Part shown: positions 16,712 to 23,531 of the stretch, one piece after another | Layout: each line of letters starts with the position of its first letter | Numbering within the stretch: the stretch's first letter is position 1 | DNA from: Acetobacteraceae bacterium | GTDB lineage: Bacteria; Pseudomonadota; Alphaproteobacteria; Acetobacterales; Acetobacteraceae | Length of the DNA stretch: 56,205 nt | NCBI GenBank assembly: GCA_025354865.1 | Contig: JANXMB010000018.1 | Location: forward strand, 1 to 56,205 | Direction: 5' to 3' | The notes under the pieces: model-generated | Seen by the model: only the letters and a program-made list of their open reading frames with translations | Told to the model about the DNA's origin: nothing | Databases searched by the model: none | Program-made: the position numbers and the translations under genes

Positions 16712-17937
16712 CCGTTCCTTTCGACGTCGCCCGTATTCGGGAAGATTTCCCGATCCTGCGACAAACCATTCGCGGCAAGCCGCTCGTTTACCTCGACAGC
16801 GGCGCTTCGGCGCAGAAGCCGCGCGCGGTGATCGATGCGATGGTGCAAGCGATGGAAACGCAATACGCCAACGTCCATCGCGGCCTGCATTGGATGAGCG
16901 AGCGTACCACCGACGCCTACGAAGCCGCGCGCGATGCAGTCGCAGGCTTGATGAATGCCCGCGATCGCTCGGAAATCGTGTTCACCAACAGCGTGACCGG
17001 CTCGCTCAATCTTGTGGCGCACAGCTATGGCCGGGGCATTCTGAAACCCGGTCAGGCGGTGATCGTTTCGGCGATGGAGCATCATTCCAACATCGTGCCG
17101 TGGCAGATGTTGCGCGACCAGCACGGTGTCGAACTGCGCATCGCCCCGATCGACGACAACGGCGAACTGGACATGCAAGCGTTCGAGGCATTGTTCCACG
17201 ACGGCAAAGTTGGTCTGGTATCCATCACCCACATGTCCAACGTCCTCGGCACCGTCACGCCGGCCGGGCAAATCGTGCGCATCGCCCACGCCCACGGTGC
17301 CAAGGTTATGTTCGACGGTGCCCAGGCCATCGTCCATCGTGCGGTCGATGTGCAAGCGTTGGACTGCGATTTCTATGTCTGGACCGGGCACAAGCTCTAT
17401 GGCCCCACCGGCATCGGCGTGCTTTGGGCGCGGCGGGAAATCCTGGACGCCATGCCGCCATTCCTGGGCGGCGGCGACATGATCTCATCCGTCACCTTCG
17501 AGAAATCCACCTGGGCGCAGGTGCCGCATAAGTTCGAGGCCGGAACCCCTGCCATCCTGGAAGGCATCGGCCTGAAAGCCGCCGTCGATTGGGTGCGCGC
17601 CATCGGCTTCGACGCCATCGCCGCCCACGAAGCCGCCCTAACGGACCACGCCATCGCTCGGCTTTCCCGTATCGAGGGCCTGACGATCCACGGACGGGCG
17701 CAGGATCGTGGCGGGGTCGTGTCGTTCACGCTGGATAAAGCGCACGCGCACGATGTCGCCACGCTGCTGGATCGGCAGGGCATTGCAGTCCGAGCGGGGC
17801 ATCATTGCGCGGAACCGCTGATGCAACGACTGGGACTGGATAGCACGGCGCGTGCGACGTTCGGAATTTACACGACATTGGAAGAAATCGACGTCCTGGC
17901 GGACACGCTGACCCGGGTGCGGGAGTTTTTCCAATAA
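16708..17937 (+). CDS. sufS: Cysteine desulfurase SufS
   Basis: SufS is the PLP enzyme that takes sulfur from cysteine and loads it as a persulfide for cluster assembly. In the 409 residues, H125 (SAMEHHSN) stacks on PLP, K229 (WTGHKLYGP) binds PLP, and C367 (VRAGHHCAEPLMQRL) is the persulfide cysteine. The short loop around C367 and the His just before it are typical of group II desulfurases that work with SufU or SufE. The next gene encodes a SufU, so SufU is the likely sulfur acceptor. ATGA overlap with sufD; the stop overlaps the sufU start by one base. Confidence 0.96.
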   Translation: MTVPFDVARIREDFPILRQTIRGKPLVYLDSGASAQKPRAVIDAMVQAMETQYANVHRGLHWMSERTTDAYEAARDAVAGLMNARDRSEIVFTNSVTGSLNLVAHSYGRGILKPGQAVIVSAMEHHSNIVPWQMLRDQHGVELRIAPIDDNGELDMQAFEALFHDGKVGLVSITHMSNVLGTVTPAGQIVRIAHAHGAKVMFDGAQAIVHRAVDVQALDCDFYVWTGHKLYGPTGIGVLWARREILDAMPPFLGGGDMISSVTFEKSTWAQVPHKFEAGTPAILEGIGLKAAVDWVRAIGFDAIAAHEAALTDHAIARLSRIEGLTIHGRAQDRGGVVSFTLDKAHAHDVATLLDRQGIAVRAGHHCAEPLMQRLGLDSTARATFGIYTTLEEIDVLADTLTRVREFFQ

Positions 17938-18410
17938 TGGCCGAAACCTTCGACGATCTGCGCGATCTGTACCAGGAAACGATCCTCGATCGCGGCCGCC
18001 ATCCGCGCCACGCGCAACGGCTGGCAACCTTCGATGCCACCGCCAAGGGCGACAACCCGATGTGCGGCGACCGCGTGCAGGTGTGGCTGCGATACGCCCC
18101 CGACGGCACGATCGCCGAAACCGGGTTCGAGGCGCGGGGCTGCGCGATCAGCATCGCATCCGCCGATTTGATGGCCGATAGCGTGCAGGGGCGCTCGAAA
18201 ACCGACACCGCCGCCTTATTCGCCGGTTTCCGCGACATGGTGGGCAGCGGCGTTTGTCCGGCGTGCAATCCAGCCCTGCAACAACTCGCGCCGCTATCGG
18301 GCGTGCACGAGTACCCCTCGCGGGTGAAATGCGCGACCCTGCCGTGGCACGCTTTGCTCGCCGCGCTGGAAAGCACCCCCGGAAACATTGAGGAGACCAG
18401 CAGTGAATGA
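17937..18410 (+). CDS. sufU: SufU-type (NifU/IscU-like) sulfur acceptor protein
   Basis: The 157-residue protein keeps the zinc/cluster ligands of SufU: C43 and D45 (NPMCGDR), C69 (ARGCAISIAS) and C132 (SRVKCATLPWHAL). In Bacillus SufU these bind zinc and take persulfide from SufS. The insertion between the second and third ligands is longer than in IscU, which also marks it as SufU. A further pair, C107-P-A-C110, lies in that insertion and is not part of the standard ligand set. No sufE is in the operon, so this protein probably does that job. Confidence 0.93.
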   Translation: MAETFDDLRDLYQETILDRGRHPRHAQRLATFDATAKGDNPMCGDRVQVWLRYAPDGTIAETGFEARGCAISIASADLMADSVQGRSKTDTAALFAGFRDMVGSGVCPACNPALQQLAPLSGVHEYPSRVKCATLPWHALLAALESTPGNIEETSSE

Positions 18411-18756
18411 TTCGCCCCATTCCGCCTGGACCCCCGATGGGGAAGCCGTGGCCAAGCCGACCGAAGACGCGGTGATCGCCGCGATCCAGACCGTGCACGA
18501 TCCGGAAATCCCGGTGAATATCTACGAACTCGGGCTGATCTACGCCATCGAGATCGACGACGACGGCGGCATCAAGGTCGAGATGACCCTGACCGCGCCT
18601 GCCTGCCCCAGCGCCCAGGAACTGCCCGAGATGGTGCAGAACGCGGTGTTGATGGTGCCCGGCGTGACCTCGTGCCACGTCGAAACCGTCTGGGAACCGC
18701 CGTGGGATCAATCGCGCATGAGCGAAGAAGCCCGCCTGCAATTGAACATGTTCTGA
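18403..18756 (+). CDS. sufT: SufT family protein (MIP18/DUF59)
   Basis: The 117-residue protein has the DUF59 signature HDPEIPVNIYELGLIY (32-47) and the cysteine loop TLTAPACPSAQELPEMV (62-78, C68). SufT helps mature Fe-S proteins in organisms using SUF, under high demand for clusters. The GTG at 18403 with AGGAGACC five bases upstream is the better start; a TTG at 18388 is in frame but lies before that ribosome-binding site. It overlaps the end of sufU by eight bases. Confidence 0.92.
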   Translation: MNDSPHSAWTPDGEAVAKPTEDAVIAAIQTVHDPEIPVNIYELGLIYAIEIDDDGGIKVEMTLTAPACPSAQELPEMVQNAVLMVPGVTSCHVETVWEPPWDQSRMSEEARLQLNMF

Positions 18757-18780
18757 ACGATCGCCATATTGGACAGTATC

Positions 18781-19152
18781 ATGAACACCTCCGTCACCGC
18801 CGCCCCTCGCAAAATCCGCGCCCTGCCGCCGCTGATGTCGGTCACCGACGCGGCCGCCGAGCGCTTGCGGAAATTGTATGCCAGCGGCGAGCAGAACAAG
18901 CTGCTGCGAATCGGCGTCAACACCAAGGGCTGTTCCGGCCTGTCGTACGACATGAGCTGGACGGACGAACCCGGCCCCGGCGATGAGTCGGTAACCAACA
19001 ACGGCGTGACCGTGCTGGTCGAGCGCAAGGCCAGCCTGTTCCTGATCGGCACCACGATGGATTACGAGGTCAAGGCCCTAACGGCGGGTTTCACCTTCAC
19101 CAACCCGAACGAAAAAGGCCGCTGCGGCTGCGGGGAGAGCTTTCACGTCTGA
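18781..19152 (+). CDS. sufA: A-type Fe-S carrier protein (SufA/IscA/HesB family)
   Basis: The 123-residue protein has the three A-type cysteines C51 (NTKGCSGLSY), C115 and C117 (GRCGCGESF) and ends FHV, as usual. It carries clusters from the SufBCD scaffold to targets. An N-terminal extension of about 17 residues precedes the domain (LMSVTDAAAERLRKL). It is the last gene of the operon, 24 bases after sufT, and is followed by a weak hairpin and then the repeat-rich gap. It could be called iscA or erpA by similarity alone; the operon context favours sufA. Confidence 0.92.
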   Translation: MNTSVTAAPRKIRALPPLMSVTDAAAERLRKLYASGEQNKLLRIGVNTKGCSGLSYDMSWTDEPGPGDESVTNNGVTVLVERKASLFLIGTTMDYEVKALTAGFTFTNPNEKGRCGCGESFHV

Positions 19153-19156
19153 TACA

Positions 19157-19192
19157 GGTCGGCCGAACGGCAGACCGACCGATCCCGTTTTT
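19157..19192 (+). terminator. Weak terminator-like hairpin after the SUF operon
   Basis: GGTCGG (19157-19162) pairs with CCGACC (19175-19180), with CCG/CGG inside, four bases after the sufA stop. Five T follow at 19188-19192 after a seven-base gap. The separation from the T run makes it a poor classical terminator, and the T run also belongs to the end of the repeat structure that follows. Confidence 0.3.
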
Positions 19193-19458
19193 CAGTGGCC
19201 TGCTAGAGCGCGATGACCGCAGGTGGAATCACCGGAGGTCTGAATCGCCCGACCGATAAAAGGTTAGATCGCGAGACGTGAGCGGGCGCGAACGCATCGC
19301 GATCTAGCAGGCTGCTGAATAACTCTTCTCGACACCCTGCCACGAAAGATTGAGTCGCAGCGCACTGACCTCACGAAACATTCGGTCGCCCAAGCGGCAT
19401 CTGCGATTCTTTTTGACCAATCGTTGCCGGCCCGCCGGACTTTTTCAGCAGCCTGCTA
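19188..19458. mobile_element. MITE-like structure: three 15-bp ends in alternating orientation
   Basis: The end sequence TTCAGCAGCCTGCTA occurs at 19444-19458, an almost identical form (two differences) at 19192-19206, and its exact reverse complement TAGCAGGCTGCTGAA at 19305-19319. The pair 19305-19319 / 19444-19458 is a perfect 15-bp inverted repeat around 124 bp that encode nothing convincing, the layout of a non-autonomous transposable element or of insertion sequence ends with the transposase lost. The pair 19192-19206 / 19305-19319 encloses copy C of the two-hairpin element. The 343 bases from 19153 to 19495 contain only these repeats. Confidence 0.65.
19204..19306. repeat. Dispersed two-hairpin element, copy C
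   Basis: Ends TAGAGCGCGATG (19204-19215) and CATCGCGATCTA (19295-19306) match those of copy B with one difference. It carries both modules: left with GACC/GGTC and GGTG/CACC, right with GATCGCGA and TCGCGATC arms. Its edges share the bases TA with the 15-bp ends of the flanking MITE-like structure on both sides. Confidence 0.85.
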
Positions 19459-19498
19459 GAGCGCGAGACGTGAGCGGGCGCGAACGCATCGCGATCTA
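19457..19498. repeat. Dispersed two-hairpin element, copy E: right module only
   Basis: A 42-bp right module whose 35 bases from 19464 on (GCGAGACGTGAGCGGGCGCG and following) are identical to the right module of copy C 193 bases upstream, so it looks like a recent duplication. It begins directly at the 15-bp end of the MITE-like structure. Its last bases CTA (19496-19498) form the TAG stop codon of the convergent zinc-ribbon gene. Confidence 0.8.
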
Positions 19499-19762
19499 AA
19501 GCCGCCGCAGCCAGGACCGGGTGCGGCGTAGCGCGGCGGCGGCGGCGGGGGTCAGGTGCCATGGCGTCTCCTGCTCCACCCTCACGGTCTGCCACCGCGC
19601 GCATCCCTGACAGCGCGCCTGCTGCTCGGCTTTATCCGGTTCGATCGCCAGGGTGCCGCCGCAGGTGCTACATACGGCGGTGCGTCGGCGATCCTGATGC
19701 GCCTCCCGCAGGACCTGGGTGAACCAGGGGCCTCGTGTCATCGCGAACGGCAGGCAGCGCAT
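19496..19762 (-). CDS. Small zinc-ribbon protein, function unknown
   Basis: The 88-residue product has two CxxC pairs, C31-S-T-C34 and C51-Q-G-C54, spaced 16 residues apart, a classic zinc ribbon, followed by a basic tail (ALRRTRSWLRRL). No known family name comes to mind. A strong GGGAGGG lies before the ATG at 19762, which is why I prefer it to in-frame starts further upstream. It sits downstream of mrp in the same direction, 135 bases away. Its stop codon lies inside repeat copy E, so the original C-terminus may have been altered by that insertion. Confidence 0.65.
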   Translation of the reverse strand: MRCLPFAMTRGPWFTQVLREAHQDRRRTAVCSTCGGTLAIEPDKAEQQARCQGCARWQTVRVEQETPWHLTPAAAAALRRTRSWLRRL

Positions 19763-19897
19763 CGGACCCTCCCCCTTTTCCGTCGGTTCTTCCGCGCCGG
19801 CGCCGACGCGCCCGGTGCGGCCCACCACTGTCCGCGCATAGCACATTATCGCCGTCGCAGCGCGGTTTTCGCGCCCCGCCCGCCGACCCGACGTCGT

Positions 19898-21058
19898 TCA
19901 CCCCATCGAAATACGCGGTCCGGCCGACCGAGCACCGCCGACTTTTGCCCAGACCCGCTTGGCCAGGGCGGCATAGGCTTTGGCGGCGTCGCTTTCGGGC
20001 GCCGAGGCGGCGATCGGGGTGCCGGCATCGGACGCGGTGCGGATATCCAGCAGCAGCGGGATTTCGCCCAGGAATTCGGCGCCGATCCGTTCTGCCTCCG
20101 CCTTGGCGCCGCCGTGGCCGAAGATATTGGTCGTATGGCCGCAGTTGGGGCAGCAAAAAAAGCTCATGTTCTCGACCAGTCCCAACACCGGGACGCGGGT
20201 TTTTTCGAACATTTTAACCCCGCGGCGCGCGTCGATCAGGGCGATGTCCTGCGGGGTGGACACGATCACCGCGCCGGTCAGCGCCACGCGTTGCGCCATC
20301 GTCAATTGCGCGTCCCCGGTGCCCGGCGGCATGTCCACCACCATGATATCGAGCGCGCCCCAGGACACTTGGCCCATCATTTGCTCCAGCGCGCCCATAA
20401 CCATGGGGCCGCGCCAGACCATCGGGGTTTCCTCATCCACCAGGAAGCCGATCGACATGCAGGCAAGGCCCCAGGCCGACAGCGGCACCATCTTGTCGTT
20501 GCGCACTTCCGGCTTGCGGTTCAACCCGAGCATGCGGGGCAAGGACGGGCCGTAGATATCGGCGTCCAGCAGCCCGACTTTAAGGCCTTGGCGCGCCAAA
20601 GACACGGCTAGATTGACCGCGACGGTGGATTTGCCGACGCCGCCTTTGCCGGATGCGACTGCGACGATGGCTTTGACCTCGGGCAGCAGCATCGGCGCTT
20701 TCTGGGCACCGCCGCCGACATGGTCGTGCCCATGGGTGTTGCTATGGGCGTGCCCATGGGTGTTGCTATGGGCGTGCGGTTGCGGCGGCGGGGCGGGCCG
20801 AGCACCGGGTTTGTGCGCGGTGAGGACGGCGCTGGCGTTGGTGACGCCGGGCTGGCGGCCCAGGACCTGTTCGGCTTCCCGCCGCACCGGTTCCATCGAC
20901 GCGGCTTTGGCGCGATCGGTCAGCAGGCTGACCTGCACCAACCCGTCGCGAATCTCGATGCCCTCGACCAATCCGGCGGACACGATGTCGCGCCCGGTCG
21001 CGGGATCCTGAATGGCGCGCAGAGCATTCCGCAGCGCCTCTTGTGTCGGTGTCGTCAT
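19898..21058 (-). CDS. mrp: Mrp/ApbC/NBP35 family Fe-S carrier ATPase
   Basis: Mrp-type P-loop ATPases carry [4Fe-4S] clusters to apo-proteins. The 386 residues have an N-terminal DUF59/MIP18 domain (5-80, EALRNALRAIQDPATGRDIV), a His-rich linker (95-113), the deviant Walker A SGKGGVGKST (136-145), DADIYGPSLPR (165-175), VVDMPPGTGDAQLT and the cluster-binding C303-P-N-C306. The start at 21058 (MTTPTQEALR) is where the domain begins; the frame stays open upstream but is not family-like. It is divergent from hflK across 117 bases. With eight His in 19 residues the linker could bind metal. Confidence 0.94.
   Translation of the reverse strand: MTTPTQEALRNALRAIQDPATGRDIVSAGLVEGIEIRDGLVQVSLLTDRAKAASMEPVRREAEQVLGRQPGVTNASAVLTAHKPGARPAPPPQPHAHSNTHGHAHSNTHGHDHVGGGAQKAPMLLPEVKAIVAVASGKGGVGKSTVAVNLAVSLARQGLKVGLLDADIYGPSLPRMLGLNRKPEVRNDKMVPLSAWGLACMSIGFLVDEETPMVWRGPMVMGALEQMMGQVSWGALDIMVVDMPPGTGDAQLTMAQRVALTGAVIVSTPQDIALIDARRGVKMFEKTRVPVLGLVENMSFFCCPNCGHTTNIFGHGGAKAEAERIGAEFLGEIPLLLDIRTASDAGTPIAASAPESDAAKAYAALAKRVWAKVGGARSAGPRISMG
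20725..20772. repeat. Perfect 24-bp tandem duplication inside mrp
   Basis: Two identical 24-bp units (20725-20748 and 20749-20772) start CGTGCCCATGGGTGTTGCTA. In the protein each adds eight residues of the pattern HSNTHGHA, making the His-rich linker between the DUF59 domain and the P-loop domain. Exact identity suggests a recent slippage event. Confidence 0.9.
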
Positions 21059-21175
21059 TCCTTGCAAACCCTCTGCGTCCGGCCGATAAGCGTCGGCCCC
21101 TCCAATATGGTGTGCGGCGCCGAAACGCCAACGGCTGTCGCCGGTTGGGACACCGACAGGAGTTATAGAGACAAG

Positions 21176-22465
21176 ATGCCCTGGAACAATGGCGGTCCCA
21201 ACCAAGGCCCGAGCCCCTGGGGTTCGCCCGGCGGTGGCAACGAAGGTCCCGGCCAACCCCCACCCGGCGGTCCCTCGTCCGGTGGCCCAAATCGCGGCCG
21301 TCCGCCGGGTGGGCCACCGGATCTCGAGCAGTTCATTGCCCAGGCGCAAGCGTTCGTGCGCAAGCTGATGGGCGACGGCGGCAATGGCGGCGGCAATGGA
21401 CGCGGCCCGACCGGCCCGGACGGGCCCGGCTACCTCGGCGGATTTTTCGCCAGCGGGCGCGGCTTGTCGATCCTGGCGATGGCCGTGGTCGCGCTGTGGG
21501 TCGCCAGCGGGGTCTACCGCATCCAACCCGACGAGCAGGGGGTTGTGCTGCGCTTCGGCGCCTATTCCACCTGGACCCCGCCCGGCCTGCATTGGCACCT
21601 GCCCTGGCCGATCGAGAGTGTGGAAAAACCCGCCGTCACCCGCATCAATCGGACCGAGATCGGCTTCCGCTCCGGCGGCGGCGGCGCGATCATCGAAACC
21701 GGCCGCGATATCGGCGGGCGCGACGTGCTGGCGGAAAGCCTGATGCTGACCGGGGACGAAAATATCATCGATATCGACGTCGCGGTGTTCTGGCGCATCC
21801 GCGTCGGCACCAACAGCGCCTCCAAATTCCTCTTCACCGCTCGGGTTCCCGAAGCTTTGGTGCGCGGGGTGGCGGAAAGCTCAATGCGGGAGGTGATCGG
21901 ACGCACCCCGATCCAACCGGCGCTGACGCAATTGCGTGCGCAGATCGAAACCGACGTGATGAAGCAGACGCAGGCGACGCTCGACCGCTACGATGTGGGC
22001 GTGGAGATCACCCAGGTCCAGTTGCAGAAGGTCGATCCGCCCGCCGCCGTCATTGAAAGCTTCCGCGACGTGCAGCGCGCCAATACCGACGCCGACCGGA
22101 TGCGGAACGAGGCCGAGTCCTTCCATAACGATATCGTCCCCCGCGCCAGGGGGGAGGCCGCGCGCATCGCCACCGAAGCCCAGGGTGCCAAGCAAGCCTC
22201 CGTCGCGCAGGCGACCGGTCAGGCGCAACGCTTCGAAAGCGTGCTGGCGGCGTACCGGCAGGCCAAGGACGTGACCCTGCGGCGGATGTATATCGATACG
22301 ATGACCGATGTACTGAGCCATGCGCAGACATTGGTGGTGGACGACAAGCTGAAGGGCCTGGTGCCCTTCCTGCCGCTCAATATCCCGAATGCGGCGCCTC
22401 GCATCGCGACGCCGCAGTCTGTCCCATCCCCCGCGCAAGCCGCCCCCACGGGAGCCGCGAAATGA
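21176..22465 (+). CDS. hflK: FtsH protease modulator HflK
   Basis: HflK and HflC form a membrane cage that controls the FtsH protease. The 429-residue protein starts with a long Gly/Pro/Asn-rich cytoplasmic tail (residues 1-85), then one membrane segment (about 95-112, LSILAMAVVALWVASGVYRI) and an SPFH domain (QPDEQGVVLRFGAYSTWTPP onward), with the coiled region rich in Ala/Arg/Glu after residue 290. The start at 21176 gives MPWNNGGPNQ, the usual HflK opening. The stop overlaps the hflC start (ATGA). The divergent mrp-hflK gap holds the promoters. Confidence 0.95.
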   Translation: MPWNNGGPNQGPSPWGSPGGGNEGPGQPPPGGPSSGGPNRGRPPGGPPDLEQFIAQAQAFVRKLMGDGGNGGGNGRGPTGPDGPGYLGGFFASGRGLSILAMAVVALWVASGVYRIQPDEQGVVLRFGAYSTWTPPGLHWHLPWPIESVEKPAVTRINRTEIGFRSGGGGAIIETGRDIGGRDVLAESLMLTGDENIIDIDVAVFWRIRVGTNSASKFLFTARVPEALVRGVAESSMREVIGRTPIQPALTQLRAQIETDVMKQTQATLDRYDVGVEITQVQLQKVDPPAAVIESFRDVQRANTDADRMRNEAESFHNDIVPRARGEAARIATEAQGAKQASVAQATGQAQRFESVLAAYRQAKDVTLRRMYIDTMTDVLSHAQTLVVDDKLKGLVPFLPLNIPNAAPRIATPQSVPSPAQAAPTGAAK

Positions 22466-23337
22466 GCCGTCCGAGCATTGCCGCGATTGCGGTGTTGGTT
22501 GTTTTGGCGATCGTCGCCAATGCGAGCCTGTTTACCGTGCACCAGACGCAACGGGTGCTGATTGCGCAGTTCGGGCAGGTGGTGAACACCATCGATACGC
22601 CGGGCCTGCATACCAAACTGCCCTTCGTGCAGGATGTCATCAGCTTCGACCGCCGCCTGCTGAACGTCGAATTGCCCGGGGAGGAAGTGATCCTGGGCGA
22701 CCAACGCCGCCTGATCGTGGACAGTTTCACCGTCTTCCGCATCAGCGATCCGCTGAAGTTCTATCAGGCCATCGGCCCGATGCCGGACGCCATTCGGGGC
22801 CGGTTGAACTCCATCGTCACCTCGTCCCTGCGGCGGGTGTTGGGTAAGAATTCGCTGCTGGACGTGTTGTCGGCCGACCGGGAACGGATCATGGCGACGA
22901 TCCGCGATCAGGTGAACGCCGACATGGCGAATTTCGGCGTCTCCATCGAGGACGTGCGCATTCGTCGCGCCGATTTGCCGGAAGAAAATACCCAAGCGAT
23001 TCTGTCCCGCATGCAATCGGAACGCCAGCGCATCGCTGCCCAGGCGCGTGCGGAAGGTGCCGAAGCCTTCGCCCGCATTCGCGCGGATGCGGAACGGGAA
23101 CGCACGGTGCTGCTGGCGGAAGCCAGAGCCACGTCCGATCGTCTACGCGGCGAGGGCGAGGGCGAGGCCACCGGCATCTATGCCGCAGCCTTCGGCAAAG
23201 ACCCGCAATTCTTCGCGATCTGGCGCACGCTGCAAAGCTACCGCGACGTATTCGATGCGGGTGGAGCACGATTGGTGCTAACCCCGGACAACGAGTTCCT
23301 GCATTATCTGCAAGCGGCCCCTCCGGCCACACCCTAG
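22462..23337 (+). CDS. hflC: FtsH protease modulator HflC
   Basis: The 291-residue partner of HflK has an N-terminal membrane anchor (IAAIAVLVVLAIVANASLFT, residues 6-25), the SPFH domain starting HQTQRVLIAQFGQVVNTIDT, and the C-terminal helical part with AEGEGEA-like residues (RLRGEGEGEATGIYAAAFG) and PQFFAIWRTLQSYRDVF. It overlaps hflK by four bases, so translation is coupled. Its stop codon TAG (23335-23337) is also the first bases of the tandem hairpins that separate it from degP. Confidence 0.95.
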   Translation: MSRPSIAAIAVLVVLAIVANASLFTVHQTQRVLIAQFGQVVNTIDTPGLHTKLPFVQDVISFDRRLLNVELPGEEVILGDQRRLIVDSFTVFRISDPLKFYQAIGPMPDAIRGRLNSIVTSSLRRVLGKNSLLDVLSADRERIMATIRDQVNADMANFGVSIEDVRIRRADLPEENTQAILSRMQSERQRIAAQARAEGAEAFARIRADAERERTVLLAEARATSDRLRGEGEGEATGIYAAAFGKDPQFFAIWRTLQSYRDVFDAGGARLVLTPDNEFLHYLQAAPPATP

Positions 23338-23456
23338 TGGGCCGATCCTAACGCTTGAGTCTCAAGCGTTAGGTGAATCGGCCCACCAAATCAAAGCCTA
23401 GTGGGCCGATCCCGATGGCAGCATCCTATGCCGTCGGGTGAATCGGCCTACTAAAA
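23335..23456. repeat. Two tandem long hairpins with shared outer arms and different inner arms
   Basis: Unit 1 (23335-23390): outer arms GTGGGCCGAT (23337-23346) and ATCGGCCCAC (23377-23386), inner arms CCTAACGCTTGAG (23347-23359) and CTCAAGCGTTAGG (23361-23373), all perfect, with a 1-base loop. Unit 2 (23399-23456): the same outer arms with one change (23401-23410 and 23442-23451) but inner arms CCCGATGGCA (23411-23420) and TGCCGTCGGG (23429-23438), which pair with one wobble. A third unrelated 8-bp hairpin follows at 23467-23490. The arrangement would stabilise or end the hflKC transcript before degP. Confidence 0.85.
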
Positions 23457-23531
23457 CAAGGGCCGGGACGCCCGCTTGCCGACGGGCGTCGGGCATCCCA
23501 TATGCCGACCATACGTCAGGAAAACCGATCC

